In this document: positions 26,899 through 36,824 of the stretch, one piece after another
How the letters are laid out: each line of letters begins with the position of its first letter
Position numbering within the stretch: the stretch's first letter is position 1
NCBI GenBank assembly: GCA_963773335.1
Contig: CAVZAT010000004.1
Span: 62,001-126,000 of the forward strand
Direction of reading: 5' to 3'
DNA length: 64,000 nt
Source: UBA4742 sp963773335
GTDB taxonomy: Bacteria; Actinomycetota; Acidimicrobiia; Acidimicrobiales; Acidimicrobilacustridaceae
Notes under the pieces: model-generated
Told to the model about the DNA's origin: nothing
Database searches by the model: none
What the model saw: only the letters and a program-made list of their open reading frames with translations
Translations under genes and position numbers: made by a program

Positions 26899-28258
26899 GG
26901 ACGCCGGCGGGATCGAACGCGTGCTTGATGGCCGCGAACACCTCGATCTCCGCGGGTGAGCGGTTGAGGGCCAGCCAGGTGCGCTTGGCCGTACCGATGC
27001 CGTGCTCGGCGGAGATGGCGCCGCCGCGGCGGGCCACCAGACCCAGCACCTCCTCGTCGACTCGCGGGTCGTCGGGTTCGAGGCCGGTCACGTTGACGTG
27101 GATGTTGCCGTCGCCCAGGTGACCGAACTGCCACACCCGGGCTTGGGGGGCCACGGCCCGAACCCGCTCGGGGACCTCGGCCACGAACCGGGCCAGGCCG
27201 GCCAGCGGCAGGGTCACATCCAGCTTGTGGGGCGGACCGAGCGTGTTGATGGCCAGTGTGTGGTCGTGGCGGTAGGCCCACAGCGCCTCGGCACCGGCGC
27301 GGTCGGTGGCGACCACCGAACCGGCCACGGCGGGGTCCGCAGCCAGCGCGTGGCCCAGTGCCTCGGCCGCGGCGCCATCGATATCGGCCCGGGCCTCGAC
27401 CAGCACCAGGGCCGGAGCGGGTGACGCCAGGGGCGGGCGACGATCGAAGGCCCGGCACACCAGGGCGACCCCGTCGGCCAGCATGAGCTCGGCCGCGGTG
27501 AGTCCAGGCAGGGTCACCACCAGCCGCGACACCGCCGCCACCGCGTCGGCCACCGACCCGAACCCGACCAGCGCCACGCACCGGTCGGGCTCGTCGGGCA
27601 CCAGCGCCAGGCGCGCCGCGGTCACCACGGCCAGGGTGCCCTCGCTGCCGCACAGCAGACCGCCCAGGTCGTAGCCGGTGTTGTCCTTGGACAGCCCGCC
27701 CAGGTGGCGCAGGATCCGTCCGTCCGCCAGCACCGCCTCGATCCCCGCCACCTGCGCCCGGGTGGTGCCCCAGCGCAGCACGTGCACGCCGCCGGCATTG
27801 GTGGCGATGGTGCCGCCGATCGTGGCCGTGTCCCGGGCGGCGAAGTCCACCGCGTAGATGAGCCCGTGGGGTGCAACGGCCTGTCCCAGCGCGGCCAGGG
27901 TGACCCCGGCTCCCGCGGTCACCTGCCGGGCGAGCTCGTCCACCGGCCCGACGTGGTCGAGGCGCCGGAGGTCCACCACGATCTCGTCGTGGCCGGGGAT
28001 GCTGGCGCCCACCAGACCGGTGTTGCCGCCCTGGGGCACCACGGGCAGTTGTTCGGCGTAGCAGTGCGCCAGCACCGCGGCCACCTCGTCGGTCGAGCCG
28101 GGTTGCACCACCGCCGGCGTCCGCCCCTGGAACCGGCCGGTCCAGTCCGTGGTCTGGGCCGCGGTGCGCAGCGGGTCGGTGATCACGTGCCGGGCACCCA
28201 CGGCCCTGACCAGGGCATCGAGTGACCGGTCCGACAGCCCGGGCTCGTACGCGGTCAT
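26843..28258 (-). CDS. FAD-linked oxidase (GlcD / D-2-hydroxyacid dehydrogenase type)
   Basis: A 471-aa flavoprotein oxidising a D-2-hydroxyacid such as D-lactate, glycolate or D-2-hydroxyglutarate. The FAD-binding PCMH-type domain has VPQGGNTGLVGASIP near residue 73 and ATIGGTIATNAGG near 145. The C-terminal FAD-oxidase domain shows FGHLGDGNIHVNV near 390 and EHGIGTAKR near 430. The His pair in GHLGDGNIH is the usual metal/substrate site. It converges on the phosphodiesterase gene with overlapping 3' ends. The substrate cannot be fixed from sequence alone. Confidence 0.9.
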   Translation of the reverse strand: MTAYEPGLSDRSLDALVRAVGARHVITDPLRTAAQTTDWTGRFQGRTPAVVQPGSTDEVAAVLAHCYAEQLPVVPQGGNTGLVGASIPGHDEIVVDLRRLDHVGPVDELARQVTAGAGVTLAALGQAVAPHGLIYAVDFAARDTATIGGTIATNAGGVHVLRWGTTRAQVAGIEAVLADGRILRHLGGLSKDNTGYDLGGLLCGSEGTLAVVTAARLALVPDEPDRCVALVGFGSVADAVAAVSRLVVTLPGLTAAELMLADGVALVCRAFDRRPPLASPAPALVLVEARADIDGAAAEALGHALAADPAVAGSVVATDRAGAEALWAYRHDHTLAINTLGPPHKLDVTLPLAGLARFVAEVPERVRAVAPQARVWQFGHLGDGNIHVNVTGLEPDDPRVDEEVLGLVARRGGAISAEHGIGTAKRTWLALNRSPAEIEVFAAIKHAFDPAGVLNPHVLIPPTGHARPTPP

Positions 28259-28310
28259 GTGTCATCCTCGCGCCGTGTCCTCGGGCTCTCACGCCTTGCT
28301 GCTGCGGGCG

Positions 28311-28322
28311 GGCGGTACCGCC
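28311..28322. promoter_or_regulatory. 12-bp perfect palindrome upstream of the FAD oxidase
   Basis: GGCGGTACCGCC, self-complementary, 53 bp before the start of the minus-strand FAD-oxidase gene in the 77-bp gap. It could be an operator. In this GC-rich DNA the evidence is weak. Confidence 0.25.
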
Positions 28323-28335
28323 TTCGGGTACTAGC

Positions 28336-29091
28336 TCAGAACGGCCATTCCTGGTCGGGGTCGTGACCCAGGCGCACGGCCAGGGGTCGCTGGTGGCCGA
28401 TGATCAGGGCCTTGTAGGCCACGTTGCGGAGGAACCACGGCAGCTCGCGCAGCTGGCGGGCCACGTTGGTCACCCGCTCCGCCGGGCCGAGCCGGGAACG
28501 GCGGAACTCGGTCATCGAGCCTGTGCGGCCCAGGTAGCGCCACTGCCGCGAGCAGGTGAGGGAGGTGAGGATGGCTCCGGTCACGCCGACCGAGCTGAAC
28601 GAGTCGTGGATCAACAGGGTGCCGCCCGGCGGGACCCGCTCGCCCCACCGGCGGATGTCGTCGCGGGCCGGGCCGTAGCGGTGCGCGCCGTCGATGTAGA
28701 GCAGGTCGACCGGGCCGGTGTGGTCCGCCAACGCGTCCTGGGACCAGCGCCGCAGGTAGGTCACCCGGTCGGCCACACCCGCCTCGGCCAGGTTGCGTTG
28801 GAAGGTCTGGCTGTCGGACTCGGCTTCGGCCTCCATGCCCGAGATCTCCTGGGGGCCGCGATCGTTGCCGGCGTGGGGATCGATGGCGGTCACCGTCGCG
28901 CCGGCAGGCGCAGCCGAGGCCAACACGATGGTCGAGCGCCCCTGGAAGCTGCCGACCTCTACCACTTGGTCGCCCGCGCGCAGGGCCCGCGCCGATTCCC
29001 ACAGGAGGCGGGCCTGATCGTCGGTCATCCACCCGGCGATGCCGGCCACCCGGTCGAGGACGGCATCGAAAGATTCGGCGTCGGCGGACAC
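28336..29091 (-). CDS. Class I SAM-dependent methyltransferase (Methyltransf_24-like)
   Basis: A 251-aa methyltransferase. Motif I is VVEVGSFQGRSTIVLA near residue 43, followed by TAIDPHAG (motif II) near 68 and VDLLYIDGAHRYGPARDDI near 126, the pattern seen in CmcI-like and glycan-modifying methyltransferases. The acceptor is unknown. The GTG at 29091 has TACAGT 9 nt upstream. The gene stands alone, divergent from the transglycosylase gene. Confidence 0.85.
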   Translation of the reverse strand: MSADAESFDAVLDRVAGIAGWMTDDQARLLWESARALRAGDQVVEVGSFQGRSTIVLASAAPAGATVTAIDPHAGNDRGPQEISGMEAEAESDSQTFQRNLAEAGVADRVTYLRRWSQDALADHTGPVDLLYIDGAHRYGPARDDIRRWGERVPPGGTLLIHDSFSSVGVTGAILTSLTCSRQWRYLGRTGSMTEFRRSRLGPAERVTNVARQLRELPWFLRNVAYKALIIGHQRPLAVRLGHDPDQEWPF

Positions 29092-29100
29092 GGCTCAGGG

Positions 29101-29106
29101 ACTGTA
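29101..29106 (-). promoter_or_regulatory. TANNNT -10 box before the methyltransferase
   Basis: TACAGT (minus strand) ends 9 nt before the GTG at 29091. Confidence 0.35.
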
Positions 29107-29160
29107 GTGGGTCCCGGCGGCGCGACTGATGACGCCACCGGGGCCCCGCGGACGGCGAGA

Positions 29161-30396
29161 ATGGATCGAATGCGCTTGTTGTCGGCCGTCCTGGTGTGGT
29201 CGCTCCTGCTGGCGGCACCGGCCGCGGCCCAGACGTCCACCACCTCGGTGCCGTCGCCCGACGCCGCGCCCCCGGTGACCGATGCCCGCCTGTCAGGTGC
29301 CCTCGACGCAGTGGCCGTATCCAGCCCGGCCTACGAACGGGCCCAGCGCTCCTACACCTCGGACTGGCATCGGCGCCTCGACGCCCTGGCCCGGCAAGCC
29401 GCGGCCACCACGGCGTTGAGCCAGCTCGCCGCCACCCAGGCCGGCCTCACCGCCGATCTGGACGTGGCCACGCGTCGCCATGCCCAGGCCCAGGCCGAGG
29501 TGGTGCGCATCCGGGCGTCGTTGCGGATCCTGGCCATCGCCCTCTACGTCCAGGGCGGACCCGACCCGACCGGCGTCTCGGTGTTGGATCCGGCCCAGTC
29601 CGACACGGCCGCCACGGCGCGGGTGCTGGTGGAGACGGTCGGCCACGGGTCGATCGTGGCCCTGGGCCAGAACCAGGCGGTGGTGACCGCCACCCACGCC
29701 CAGGCCATCCGAGACCTGACCGGACTGGCCGACGTGTCCCGACGCCGGGACGAGACCCAGGGCCAGCTGTCCCGGGCGGTGCGCGACCAGGGCTCGGCCG
29801 AGGCCGCGCTGGCCCGGGATCGCGCCCAGGTGGCCGACAGTCGACTGACGGCCTCGGTCACCGGCACCGACCTGTCCCTGGTGGTCCTCGACGCCTACTG
29901 GCGCGCCGCCACCCGGTTGGCCACCCTCCAGCCGGCCTGCCGGCTGAGCTGGCCGACCCTGGCCGGCATCGGCCGGGTGGAGAGCCGCAACGGCACCTTC
30001 GGGGGCGACGACGTGGCCGCCAGTGGTGAGGAGGCCACGCCGATCATCGGCATCCCCCTCGACGGCACCAATGGCACCCAGCGCATCACCGACACCGATG
30101 GGGGCGCCCTCGACCACGACGCGACATACGACCGCGCCGTGGGACCGATGCAGATCCTGCCCTCCGCCTGGCGCCACTACGGCCTCGACGGCAACGCGGA
30201 TGGCCAGCGCGATCCCCAGAACCTGTACGACGCGGCCCTCACCGCGGCGGTGATGTTGTGTCGCTACGGCCCGCTCGACACCGACGCCGGGCTGCAGCGG
30301 ACCTTCTTCCACTACAACCCCTCCGCCGCCTACGTGGCCGAGGTGCTCGGCTACACCCACGCCTACCAGTCCTTCGTCATCCCACCGGTGACCTGA
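29161..30396 (+). CDS. Secreted lytic transglycosylase with N-terminal coiled coil
   Basis: A 411-aa exported murein hydrolase. The signal peptide is residues 1-24 (ends AAPAAAQ). A long alpha-helical, coiled-coil-like stalk follows (about 45-245), rich in Ala/Gln/Arg. The MltB/SLT-2-type catalytic domain has the acid Glu in LAGIGRVESRNG near 275, then AVGPMQILPSAWRHYG near 325 and NLYDAALTAAVMLCRYG near 360. The stalk plus lysozyme-like domain resembles the RipA/Mlt-type enzymes acting at septa. An in-frame ATG at 29170 is an alternative start. The structured gene-free region follows. Confidence 0.88.
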   Translation: MDRMRLLSAVLVWSLLLAAPAAAQTSTTSVPSPDAAPPVTDARLSGALDAVAVSSPAYERAQRSYTSDWHRRLDALARQAAATTALSQLAATQAGLTADLDVATRRHAQAQAEVVRIRASLRILAIALYVQGGPDPTGVSVLDPAQSDTAATARVLVETVGHGSIVALGQNQAVVTATHAQAIRDLTGLADVSRRRDETQGQLSRAVRDQGSAEAALARDRAQVADSRLTASVTGTDLSLVVLDAYWRAATRLATLQPACRLSWPTLAGIGRVESRNGTFGGDDVAASGEEATPIIGIPLDGTNGTQRITDTDGGALDHDATYDRAVGPMQILPSAWRHYGLDGNADGQRDPQNLYDAALTAAVMLCRYGPLDTDAGLQRTFFHYNPSAAYVAEVLGYTHAYQSFVIPPVT

Positions 30397-30398
30397 TG

Positions 30399-30474
30399 TG
30401 TGGACAGCGTTGCGGACAACTCGGCCGCGTCCTGGGGACGATCCCGGAATGTGTGGGGACAACCCTGGGGATCG
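30399..30474 (+). repeat. Five helically phased 9-mers resembling DnaA boxes
   Basis: Same-strand nonamers: TGTGGACAG (30399), TGCGGACAA (30411), TGGGGACGA (30433), TGGGGACAA (30454) and TGGGGATCG (30466). Start-to-start steps are 12, 22, 21 and 12 nt, close to whole helical turns, so all would face one side of the DNA. The consensus TGNGGACAA is one base from the actinobacterial DnaA box (TGTGGACAA). No dnaA or dnaN is nearby. Confidence 0.4.
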
Positions 30475-30554
30475 CGGATTGTTGCTTGACCCTCGGGCGC
30501 AGAGGGCGGAACGTGCTCTACAGCCCAGCTGACACAGCGAGCGGCGAGGAACGG

Positions 30555-30648
30555 ACCGAGGGGCAACCCGAGGCGAGGACCGAACCGGGAACTGCGGGAA
30601 CTGGCTGGAGGGGAAACCGAAGGGGCAACCCGGAGGCGGAACCGAAGG
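30555..30648 (+). repeat. Two imperfect copies of a G/A-rich element
   Basis: Copies at 30555-30586 and 30616-30648 share ACCGA(A)GGGGCAACCCG, then (G)AGGCG, then GACCGAA/GAACCGAA, differing by a few single-base gaps. Each holds GGGG-CAA-CCC, a small potential hairpin. Confidence 0.5.
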
Positions 30649-30773
30649 TCTGCGAACGAGCGCAGCAGGGTGAGGAACAGGAGTCCCGCCCCTCCCTTCG
30701 GGGAGAACGGCAGGTCGAAGGAGCCGAGCACTCGGCGCCGGAGACATGTGGGGGCTCCTGGTTCGCACGGGTC

Positions 30774-30820
30774 GGCCCCGAGAGGCAGAACCGGCTTCGG
30801 CCGGACGGCTTCTCGGGGCC
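30774..30820 (+). terminator. Nested stem-loop followed by T run
   Basis: GGCCCCGAGA (30774-30783) pairs perfectly with TCTCGGGGCC (30811-30820), extending inward by three more pairs including one G-T. Inside is CCGGC-TTCG-GCCGG (30791-30804). GTTTT follows at 30828. It could be a factor-independent terminator for the upstream transcription unit or the 3' domain of a structured RNA. Confidence 0.5.
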
Positions 30821-30875
30821 GCTGTGCGTTTTCGAATCCCCCGGAAACAGGCCACCAAACGGGGCGTCCGGGTTA

Positions 30876-30904
30876 TTGACAGAGTGCTAGTCCAAGCCTA
30901 GGTT
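30876..30904 (+). promoter_or_regulatory. Promoter of the opp operon
   Basis: Consensus -35 TTGACA (30876-30881), a 17-nt spacer, then TAGGTT (30899-30904). It is the best canonical promoter in the window and lies just upstream of the solute-binding protein gene. Confidence 0.7.
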
Positions 30905-30952
30905 CGCAATCCTGTGGCCGGAGTCACAGCCGAGCGCCTAGGGGGATTGACC

Positions 30953-32695
30953 TTGGAATCAACGCACCCGCGTCGTCGATGGACCGTCGGACTCGTTTCG
31001 ATCGTCTGTGTCCTGGCCGTGGCCGCTACGGCGTGCGGGAGTTCCAAGAGTTCGAGCGGGGGCACCTCACCCACCACAGGGGCGCGCACCAGCCAGACGC
31101 TGGCCGCCAACACCCCGCCCAAGTCCGGTGGCTCGATCACCGTCGGGCTGGAGGCTGAGCAGAGCGGCTTCAACCCGGCCAACACGAACACCCGCTGGGA
31201 CATCTCGGGCACCGAAGAGGGCTTGGCCATCTACGACCCGATGGCGGCCTTCGACGCCCAGGGCAACTGGAAGCCGTACCTGGCCAAGTCGTTCGTGCCC
31301 AACAGCGACTACACCACCTGGACCGTGACCATGCGTTCCGGGGTCACCTTCCAGGACGGGGAGCCCCTGACCGCGGATGCCGTGGTCACGGCCTACAAGG
31401 CCTTCATCGCCGGTGCCCTGACCGGCCCGGTGTTCTCCGACGTCCAGTCCGTGCAATCCACAGGACCGCTGACGCTCACCTTCACCATGAAGACGCCCTG
31501 GGTGACCTTCCCCGCCTCGTTGACCTCCCAGGTGGGCATGATCCCGGCGCCCTCGACCATGACGGACAAGGATCCGGCCACCGGCGCGCCCAAGGCCACC
31601 GACGCCAGCAACTCGCACCCCATCGGGACCGGTCCTTTCTCCTTCGTGAGCTGGACACCCAACAGCACCCTGGTGGTGGCCAAGTACAAGAACTACTGGC
31701 GCAAGGACAGCAACGGCGTGCAGCTGCCCTACCTCAACGGCATCACCTTCAAGCCCATCGGAGACCACGGCACCCGGGATTCGGCCATGCGGGCGGGCAA
31801 CCTCACCATCGAGCAGAACGACAACGCCCAGAGCCTGATCATGTTCCGCCAACTGGCCTCGCAGGGGAAGGTCCAGCTGGTGGAGGACAACGGCCCCGGT
31901 GAGGAGACCGACTTCGTGATGGTCAACACCCAGGATCCGGCCATGAGCGACCCGCTGGTGCGCCAGGCCATGGCCTACGCCACCAACCGGAGCGCCTACA
32001 ACACGCTCATCAACCAGGGCATCCTCGAGGATGCGAACGGGCCGTTCAAGCCCATCTCCAAGTGGTACACGACCACCAACTACCCGAACTACAACCTGGC
32101 GAAGGCCAAGCAGCTGGTGCAGCAGTACACGCAGAAGACCGGTCATCCCCCCACCTTCACCCTGGGTGCCACCAACGACCCCGACTCGCAGAAGGGAGTC
32201 ACCGCTCTGCAGCAGATGTGGCAGCAGGCCGGCATGAAGATCACCACCAAGAGCGTGGACCAGACGACATTCATCTCCCAGGCGGTCACGGGCGCCTACC
32301 AGGCCAACCTGTGGCGTCAGTTCGGGGCCATCGATCCCGACACCGACGCCCTGTGGTGGTACTCGGCCAACGCCGGCACCGGCGCGAACCAGGGTCTGGC
32401 CCTCAACATCGCCCGCAACAAGGACTCCCAGGTCGACGCCGCCCTCAACAAGGGTCGCCAGTCGACGTCGCAGGCCGACCGCAAGGCGGCCTACGATCAG
32501 CTCCAGCAGCGTTTCGCGGCCGACATCCCCTATGTGTGGCTCCAGCACGTGATCTGGTTCATCGTGGCCCAGAACAACGTGCGAGGCATCACCAACGGTC
32601 CCCTGCCCGACGGCGAGGCGTCGCTGCCCATCGGGGGCGGCGGTGATTTTGGTGGCGTCATCCGCTGGACGCAGATGTGGTTGACCAACGCATGA
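30953..32695 (+). CDS. oppA: Peptide ABC transporter substrate-binding lipoprotein
   Basis: A 580-aa extracytoplasmic binding protein (SBP_bac_5, OppA/DppA type) anchored by a lipobox Cys in the ATACGSS region near residue 28, followed by a Ser/Gly/Thr linker. The family block WTVTMRSGVTFQDGEPLTADAVV is near residue 125. I chose the TTG at 30953 because AGGGGGA lies 7 nt upstream. A GTG at 30914, 9 nt after the -10 box, would be a leaderless alternative adding 13 residues. It is the first gene of a five-gene transporter operon. The peptide-like substrate is inferred from the family. Confidence 0.92.
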   Translation: MESTHPRRRWTVGLVSIVCVLAVAATACGSSKSSSGGTSPTTGARTSQTLAANTPPKSGGSITVGLEAEQSGFNPANTNTRWDISGTEEGLAIYDPMAAFDAQGNWKPYLAKSFVPNSDYTTWTVTMRSGVTFQDGEPLTADAVVTAYKAFIAGALTGPVFSDVQSVQSTGPLTLTFTMKTPWVTFPASLTSQVGMIPAPSTMTDKDPATGAPKATDASNSHPIGTGPFSFVSWTPNSTLVVAKYKNYWRKDSNGVQLPYLNGITFKPIGDHGTRDSAMRAGNLTIEQNDNAQSLIMFRQLASQGKVQLVEDNGPGEETDFVMVNTQDPAMSDPLVRQAMAYATNRSAYNTLINQGILEDANGPFKPISKWYTTTNYPNYNLAKAKQLVQQYTQKTGHPPTFTLGATNDPDSQKGVTALQQMWQQAGMKITTKSVDQTTFISQAVTGAYQANLWRQFGAIDPDTDALWWYSANAGTGANQGLALNIARNKDSQVDAALNKGRQSTSQADRKAAYDQLQQRFAADIPYVWLQHVIWFIVAQNNVRGITNGPLPDGEASLPIGGGGDFGGVIRWTQMWLTNA

Positions 32696-32720
32696 GCGCC
32701 CGTGACCGCGAGGTCGCCCC

Positions 32721-33674
32721 ATGAGGTTCGTGCGCAAGCGGGTCACGCAGCTCGTCCTCGTGCTGCTGGCGGTGACGTTCCTCTCGTTCCTGATGATCAA
32801 CCTGCTCCCCGGCGACCCGGCCCGGGCCGTGTGCGGGATCAGCTGCAATCAGAAGGCCTACGAGCAGACCCGCGTCGACCTGGGGCTGAACCACAACATC
32901 GTGGTGCGCTACGGCATCTGGCTGAAGGATCTGGCCACCGGTGACATGGGCAAGTCGGCCACCAACAACCAACCGGTGGCCGAGGCACTGTCCCAGCGGT
33001 TGCCGGTCACCCTCGAGCTGTTGCTCTACTGCGAGGTCATCGCCCTGGTCATGGCCATCCCCCTGGCCCTGCTGGCCGCCCAGCGGGCGGGCTCGGTGTT
33101 CGATCGGGCATCCACCACGGTGGCCTTCGGCATGTTGTCGGTGCCCGACTTCGTGGTGGGCATCCTGTTGATCCTGATCTTCGCCGTCAACCTGGGGTGG
33201 TTCCCGGTCACCAGACAGGTGGGGTTCTTCACGGACCCCCTCGCCAACCTGCACGACATGTTCCTGCCCGCCCTGACCCTGGCCTTCGGGGAGATGGCGG
33301 TGTACATGCGCCTGTTTCGCACCGACCTCATCTCCACCCTCCAAGAGGACTACATCACCATGGCCAAGGCCAAGGGGATCTCGTCGCGACGGGTGCTGCT
33401 GCGTCACGCCTTCCGGCCGTCGAGCTTCTCGCTGGTCACGGTGATCGGCCTGGACATGGGCCGGCTGATCGGCGGTGCCTTCATCGTCGAGATCCTCTTC
33501 GCCCTCAACGGCATGGGCAGCTACATCGTCACCAGCATCTTCTCCCGCGACTACGTCCCGGTGCAGGGGGGCGTGGTGCTGGTCGCCGTCGGCTACGTCC
33601 TCATCAACTTCGCGGTGGACATGCTCTACGCCGTGATCGACCCCAGGATCCGCCATGCCCGCGCCCTCGCCTAG
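32721..33674 (+). CDS. oppB: Peptide ABC transporter permease, OppB type
   Basis: A 317-aa inner-membrane permease with six predicted transmembrane segments, starting with LVLVLLAVTFLSFLMINLLPGDPA. The periplasmic loop has the OppB-family region LGLNHNIVVRYGIWLKDLATGDMGKS. The EAA motif facing the ATPases is in DYITMAKAKGISSRRVLLRHAFRPS near residue 220. Its 3' end overlaps oppC by 20 nt. Confidence 0.93.
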   Translation: MRFVRKRVTQLVLVLLAVTFLSFLMINLLPGDPARAVCGISCNQKAYEQTRVDLGLNHNIVVRYGIWLKDLATGDMGKSATNNQPVAEALSQRLPVTLELLLYCEVIALVMAIPLALLAAQRAGSVFDRASTTVAFGMLSVPDFVVGILLILIFAVNLGWFPVTRQVGFFTDPLANLHDMFLPALTLAFGEMAVYMRLFRTDLISTLQEDYITMAKAKGISSRRVLLRHAFRPSSFSLVTVIGLDMGRLIGGAFIVEILFALNGMGSYIVTSIFSRDYVPVQGGVVLVAVGYVLINFAVDMLYAVIDPRIRHARALA

Positions 33675-34664
33675 CCCCGATCCCGGCGAACGGCTGACCC
33701 GGGAGGTCGGCTCGGGCGCCTACGACGGCGGCGACATGCACCTGGGGACCAACTACGCCGAGGAGATCGGCACCATCGCTGACGGCCAGGTGGCCGAGCT
33801 GGAGATCCTCCACACCCTCGATCCGGATCAGGTCGCGGACGATGTCGTCAAGAAGCATCTGGGCCTGGCTTTCTGGGTGGCCAGCGGCTGGGTCGCTCTG
33901 GTCACGCTTCTGGCCGTCCTGGCTCCCTGGTTGCCGCTGAAGGACCCGAACTTCCAGGACTACACCGCCCTCAAGGCGGGTCCGAGCTCCACCTACTGGT
34001 TGGGCACCGACGACCTGGGCCGAGACATGTTGTCGCGCCTCATCTGGGGTGCCCGGGTCTCGCTCACCGTCGGCGTGACTGCCATCTTGTTCGGCCTGCT
34101 CATCGGCGTGACGATCGGAGTGGTGTCCGGCTTCTTCAAGGGCCGCACCGAGAGCGCGCTCATGGGGCTCATGGACGTGCTGCTGGCCTTCCCGGCCCTG
34201 CTGCTGGCCCTGGCCATCATCACCTTCACCGACAACCACAGCGTGTGGAACATCTCCCTGGCCATCGGCATCGTGTCCATCGCACCCATCGCCCGGCTGG
34301 TGCGGGCCTCCACGCTGGTGTTCTCCGAGCGGGAGTTCGTATTGGCCTCGCGGACCCTGGGCGCGGGGAACTGGCGCATCATGGCCAAGGAGATCCTGCC
34401 CAACGTCATGCTGCCGGTGCTGTCGTTCGCCATCATCGGCGTGGCCATCGCCATCGTGGCCGAAGGCGGCCTGGCCTTCCTCGGCCTGTCGGTCCCACCC
34501 CCGCAGGCCACGTGGGGCTCCATGATCAACGAGGGCCGCTACTTCCTGGCCACCAACCCGGCGATCTCGCTGATCCCGTGCGCGGCGATGTTCCTCACCG
34601 TGCTCTCCCTCAACCTGGCCGGCGATCGGGTGCGGGAGTACTTCGACGTGAAGGAAGGCGGCCT

Positions 34665-34668
<4 letters not shown>
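33655..34668 (+). CDS. oppC: Peptide ABC transporter permease, OppC type
   Basis: A 337-aa partner permease. It has a hydrophilic, acidic N-terminal extension of about 75 residues before the first membrane segment, longer than usual. Then comes the OppC signature WLGTDDLGRDMLSRLIWGAR near 122, and the EAA loop EREFVLASRTLGAGNWRIMAKEILPN near 230; six membrane segments in all. The stop overlaps the oppD start (GTGA). Confidence 0.93.
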
Positions 34669-35780
<1,112 letters not shown>

Positions 35781-35781
35781 G

Positions 35782-36823
35782 ATGGCCGGCAGCGGTACAG
35801 CTCACATGCGCGACGCGTCCGAGGCGCTGCTGCGGGCCGAGAACCTGATCGTCGAGTTCGCGGTGGGCTCCACCGGGCTCAAGGTCCACGCCGTCACCGA
35901 CGTCAGCATCGACGTGAAGGAGGGCGAGACGCTGGGACTGGTGGGCGAGTCGGGCTGTGGCAAGTCGACCACCGGCCGTGCCCTGATGCAGCTGCCCAAG
36001 CCGACCTCGGGGTCGGTGCTCTACCGGGGCACCGACCTGACCAAGCTCAAGTCCGAGGAGCTGCGCCAGCTGCGCCCCGAGATGCAGATGATCTTCCAGG
36101 ACCCGATCTCCTCGCTCAACCCGCGGCGGCGGGTGGGCGACATCGTGGCCGAGCCCCTCCGCATCTGGAAGCGGGGCACCGCCGACGAGCAGCGCAAGAT
36201 CGTGGCCGAGACCCTCGAAGCGGTAGGCCTCGATCCCGAGACGTCCATGGATCGGCGACCCCATCAGTTCTCCGGTGGCCAGTGTCAGCGCATCTGCATC
36301 GCCCGATCGCTGGTGCTCGACCCCAAGGTCATCATCTGCGACGAGCCGGTGTCGGCCCTCGACGTCTCGGTGCAGGCCCAGATCCTGAACCTGCTCGAGG
36401 ACATGAAGGATCGGTACGGCCTGACCCTGATATTCATCGCCCACGATCTGGCCGTGGTGAAGAACATCAGCGACCGGGTGGCAGTGATGTACCTGGGCAA
36501 GTTGTGCGAGGTGGCCAAGCCCGACGACCTGTACAACAAGCCGGCGCATCCGTACACGGCCGCCCTGCTGACGTCGATCCCGGTGCCCGATCCCGCGATC
36601 AAGCCGACCGAAGGGGACGCCCTGGGAGGCGAGCTGCCCTCCCCCATCGCCCCGCCCAGCGGTTGCCGGTTCCGCACCCGCTGTCCCCGGGCCCAGGAGA
36701 TGTGCGCGGCAGATCGAACCCAAGATGCACTCCATCGGGCTCGGTCACTACGTGGCCTGCCACTTCCCCCTCGACATCGCCGAGAGCCCAACGCGACCGA
36801 CCCAGGCTGGCGCGGCGGGCTGA
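35782..36823 (+). CDS. oppF: Peptide ABC transporter ATPase, OppF type; frame broken near 36708
   Basis: Second nucleotide-binding subunit. Walker A is GESGCGKST near residue 56, the signature FSGGQCQRI near 163, and Walker B VIICDEPVSALD near 185. The C-terminal Cys motif is CRFRTRCPRAQEMC near 300. The first frame runs on past 36708 without family sequence. The usual ending (KMHSIGLGHYVACHFP..., which supplies the fourth Cys) is in the +1 frame, stopping at 36823. Removing one base in GCGCGG near 36706-36710 restores it. A TetR gene starts one base after that stop. Confidence 0.9.
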
Positions 36824-36824
36824 C

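Larger units (their letters stand above)
30530..30835 (+). ncRNA. Candidate structured RNA, family not recognised
   Basis: Purine-rich sequence with several GNRA/UUCG-style helices: CTCCC-TTCG-GGGAG (30692-30705), GCCGA-GCAC-TCGGC region (30723-30736), pairing of GGAGCC (30720) with GGCTCC (30753), and the long terminal stem at 30774-30820 followed by a short T run. The strand is assumed from the T run and the flanking genes. It is not RNase P RNA, tmRNA or SRP RNA as far as conserved cores can be judged. No clear promoter of its own is seen, so it could be the 3' part of the transglycosylase message. Confidence 0.3.
30397..30875. other. Gene-free region with repeats and hairpins
   Basis: The only stretch above 300 bp without a supportable gene. 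Open frames here have unnatural composition and no ribosome-binding site. Its first part holds phased 9-mers, the middle two copies of a G/A-rich element, and the last part UUCG-capped hairpins; the opp promoter follows. Each is listed separately. Confidence 0.7.

Noticed and set aside
22084..29091. Dedicated steroid-degradation cluster
   Set aside because: Only single fadE-like and fadD-like genes occur, on opposite strands, with no Kst, Hsa or Mce genes nearby.
30399..30474. Chromosomal replication origin
   Set aside because: Boxes are imperfect, all on one strand, and there is no dnaA/dnaN/gyrB neighbourhood or AT-rich unwinding element.
30530..30835. RNase P RNA, tmRNA or SRP RNA
   Set aside because: The conserved cores I know (for example GAGGAAAGTCC of RNase P) are not present.
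30258..30890. Open frame through the gene-free region
   Set aside because: It begins inside the transglycosylase gene, has no ribosome-binding site, and its protein is low-complexity Gly/Arg/Glu. The DNA pairs with itself better than it codes.
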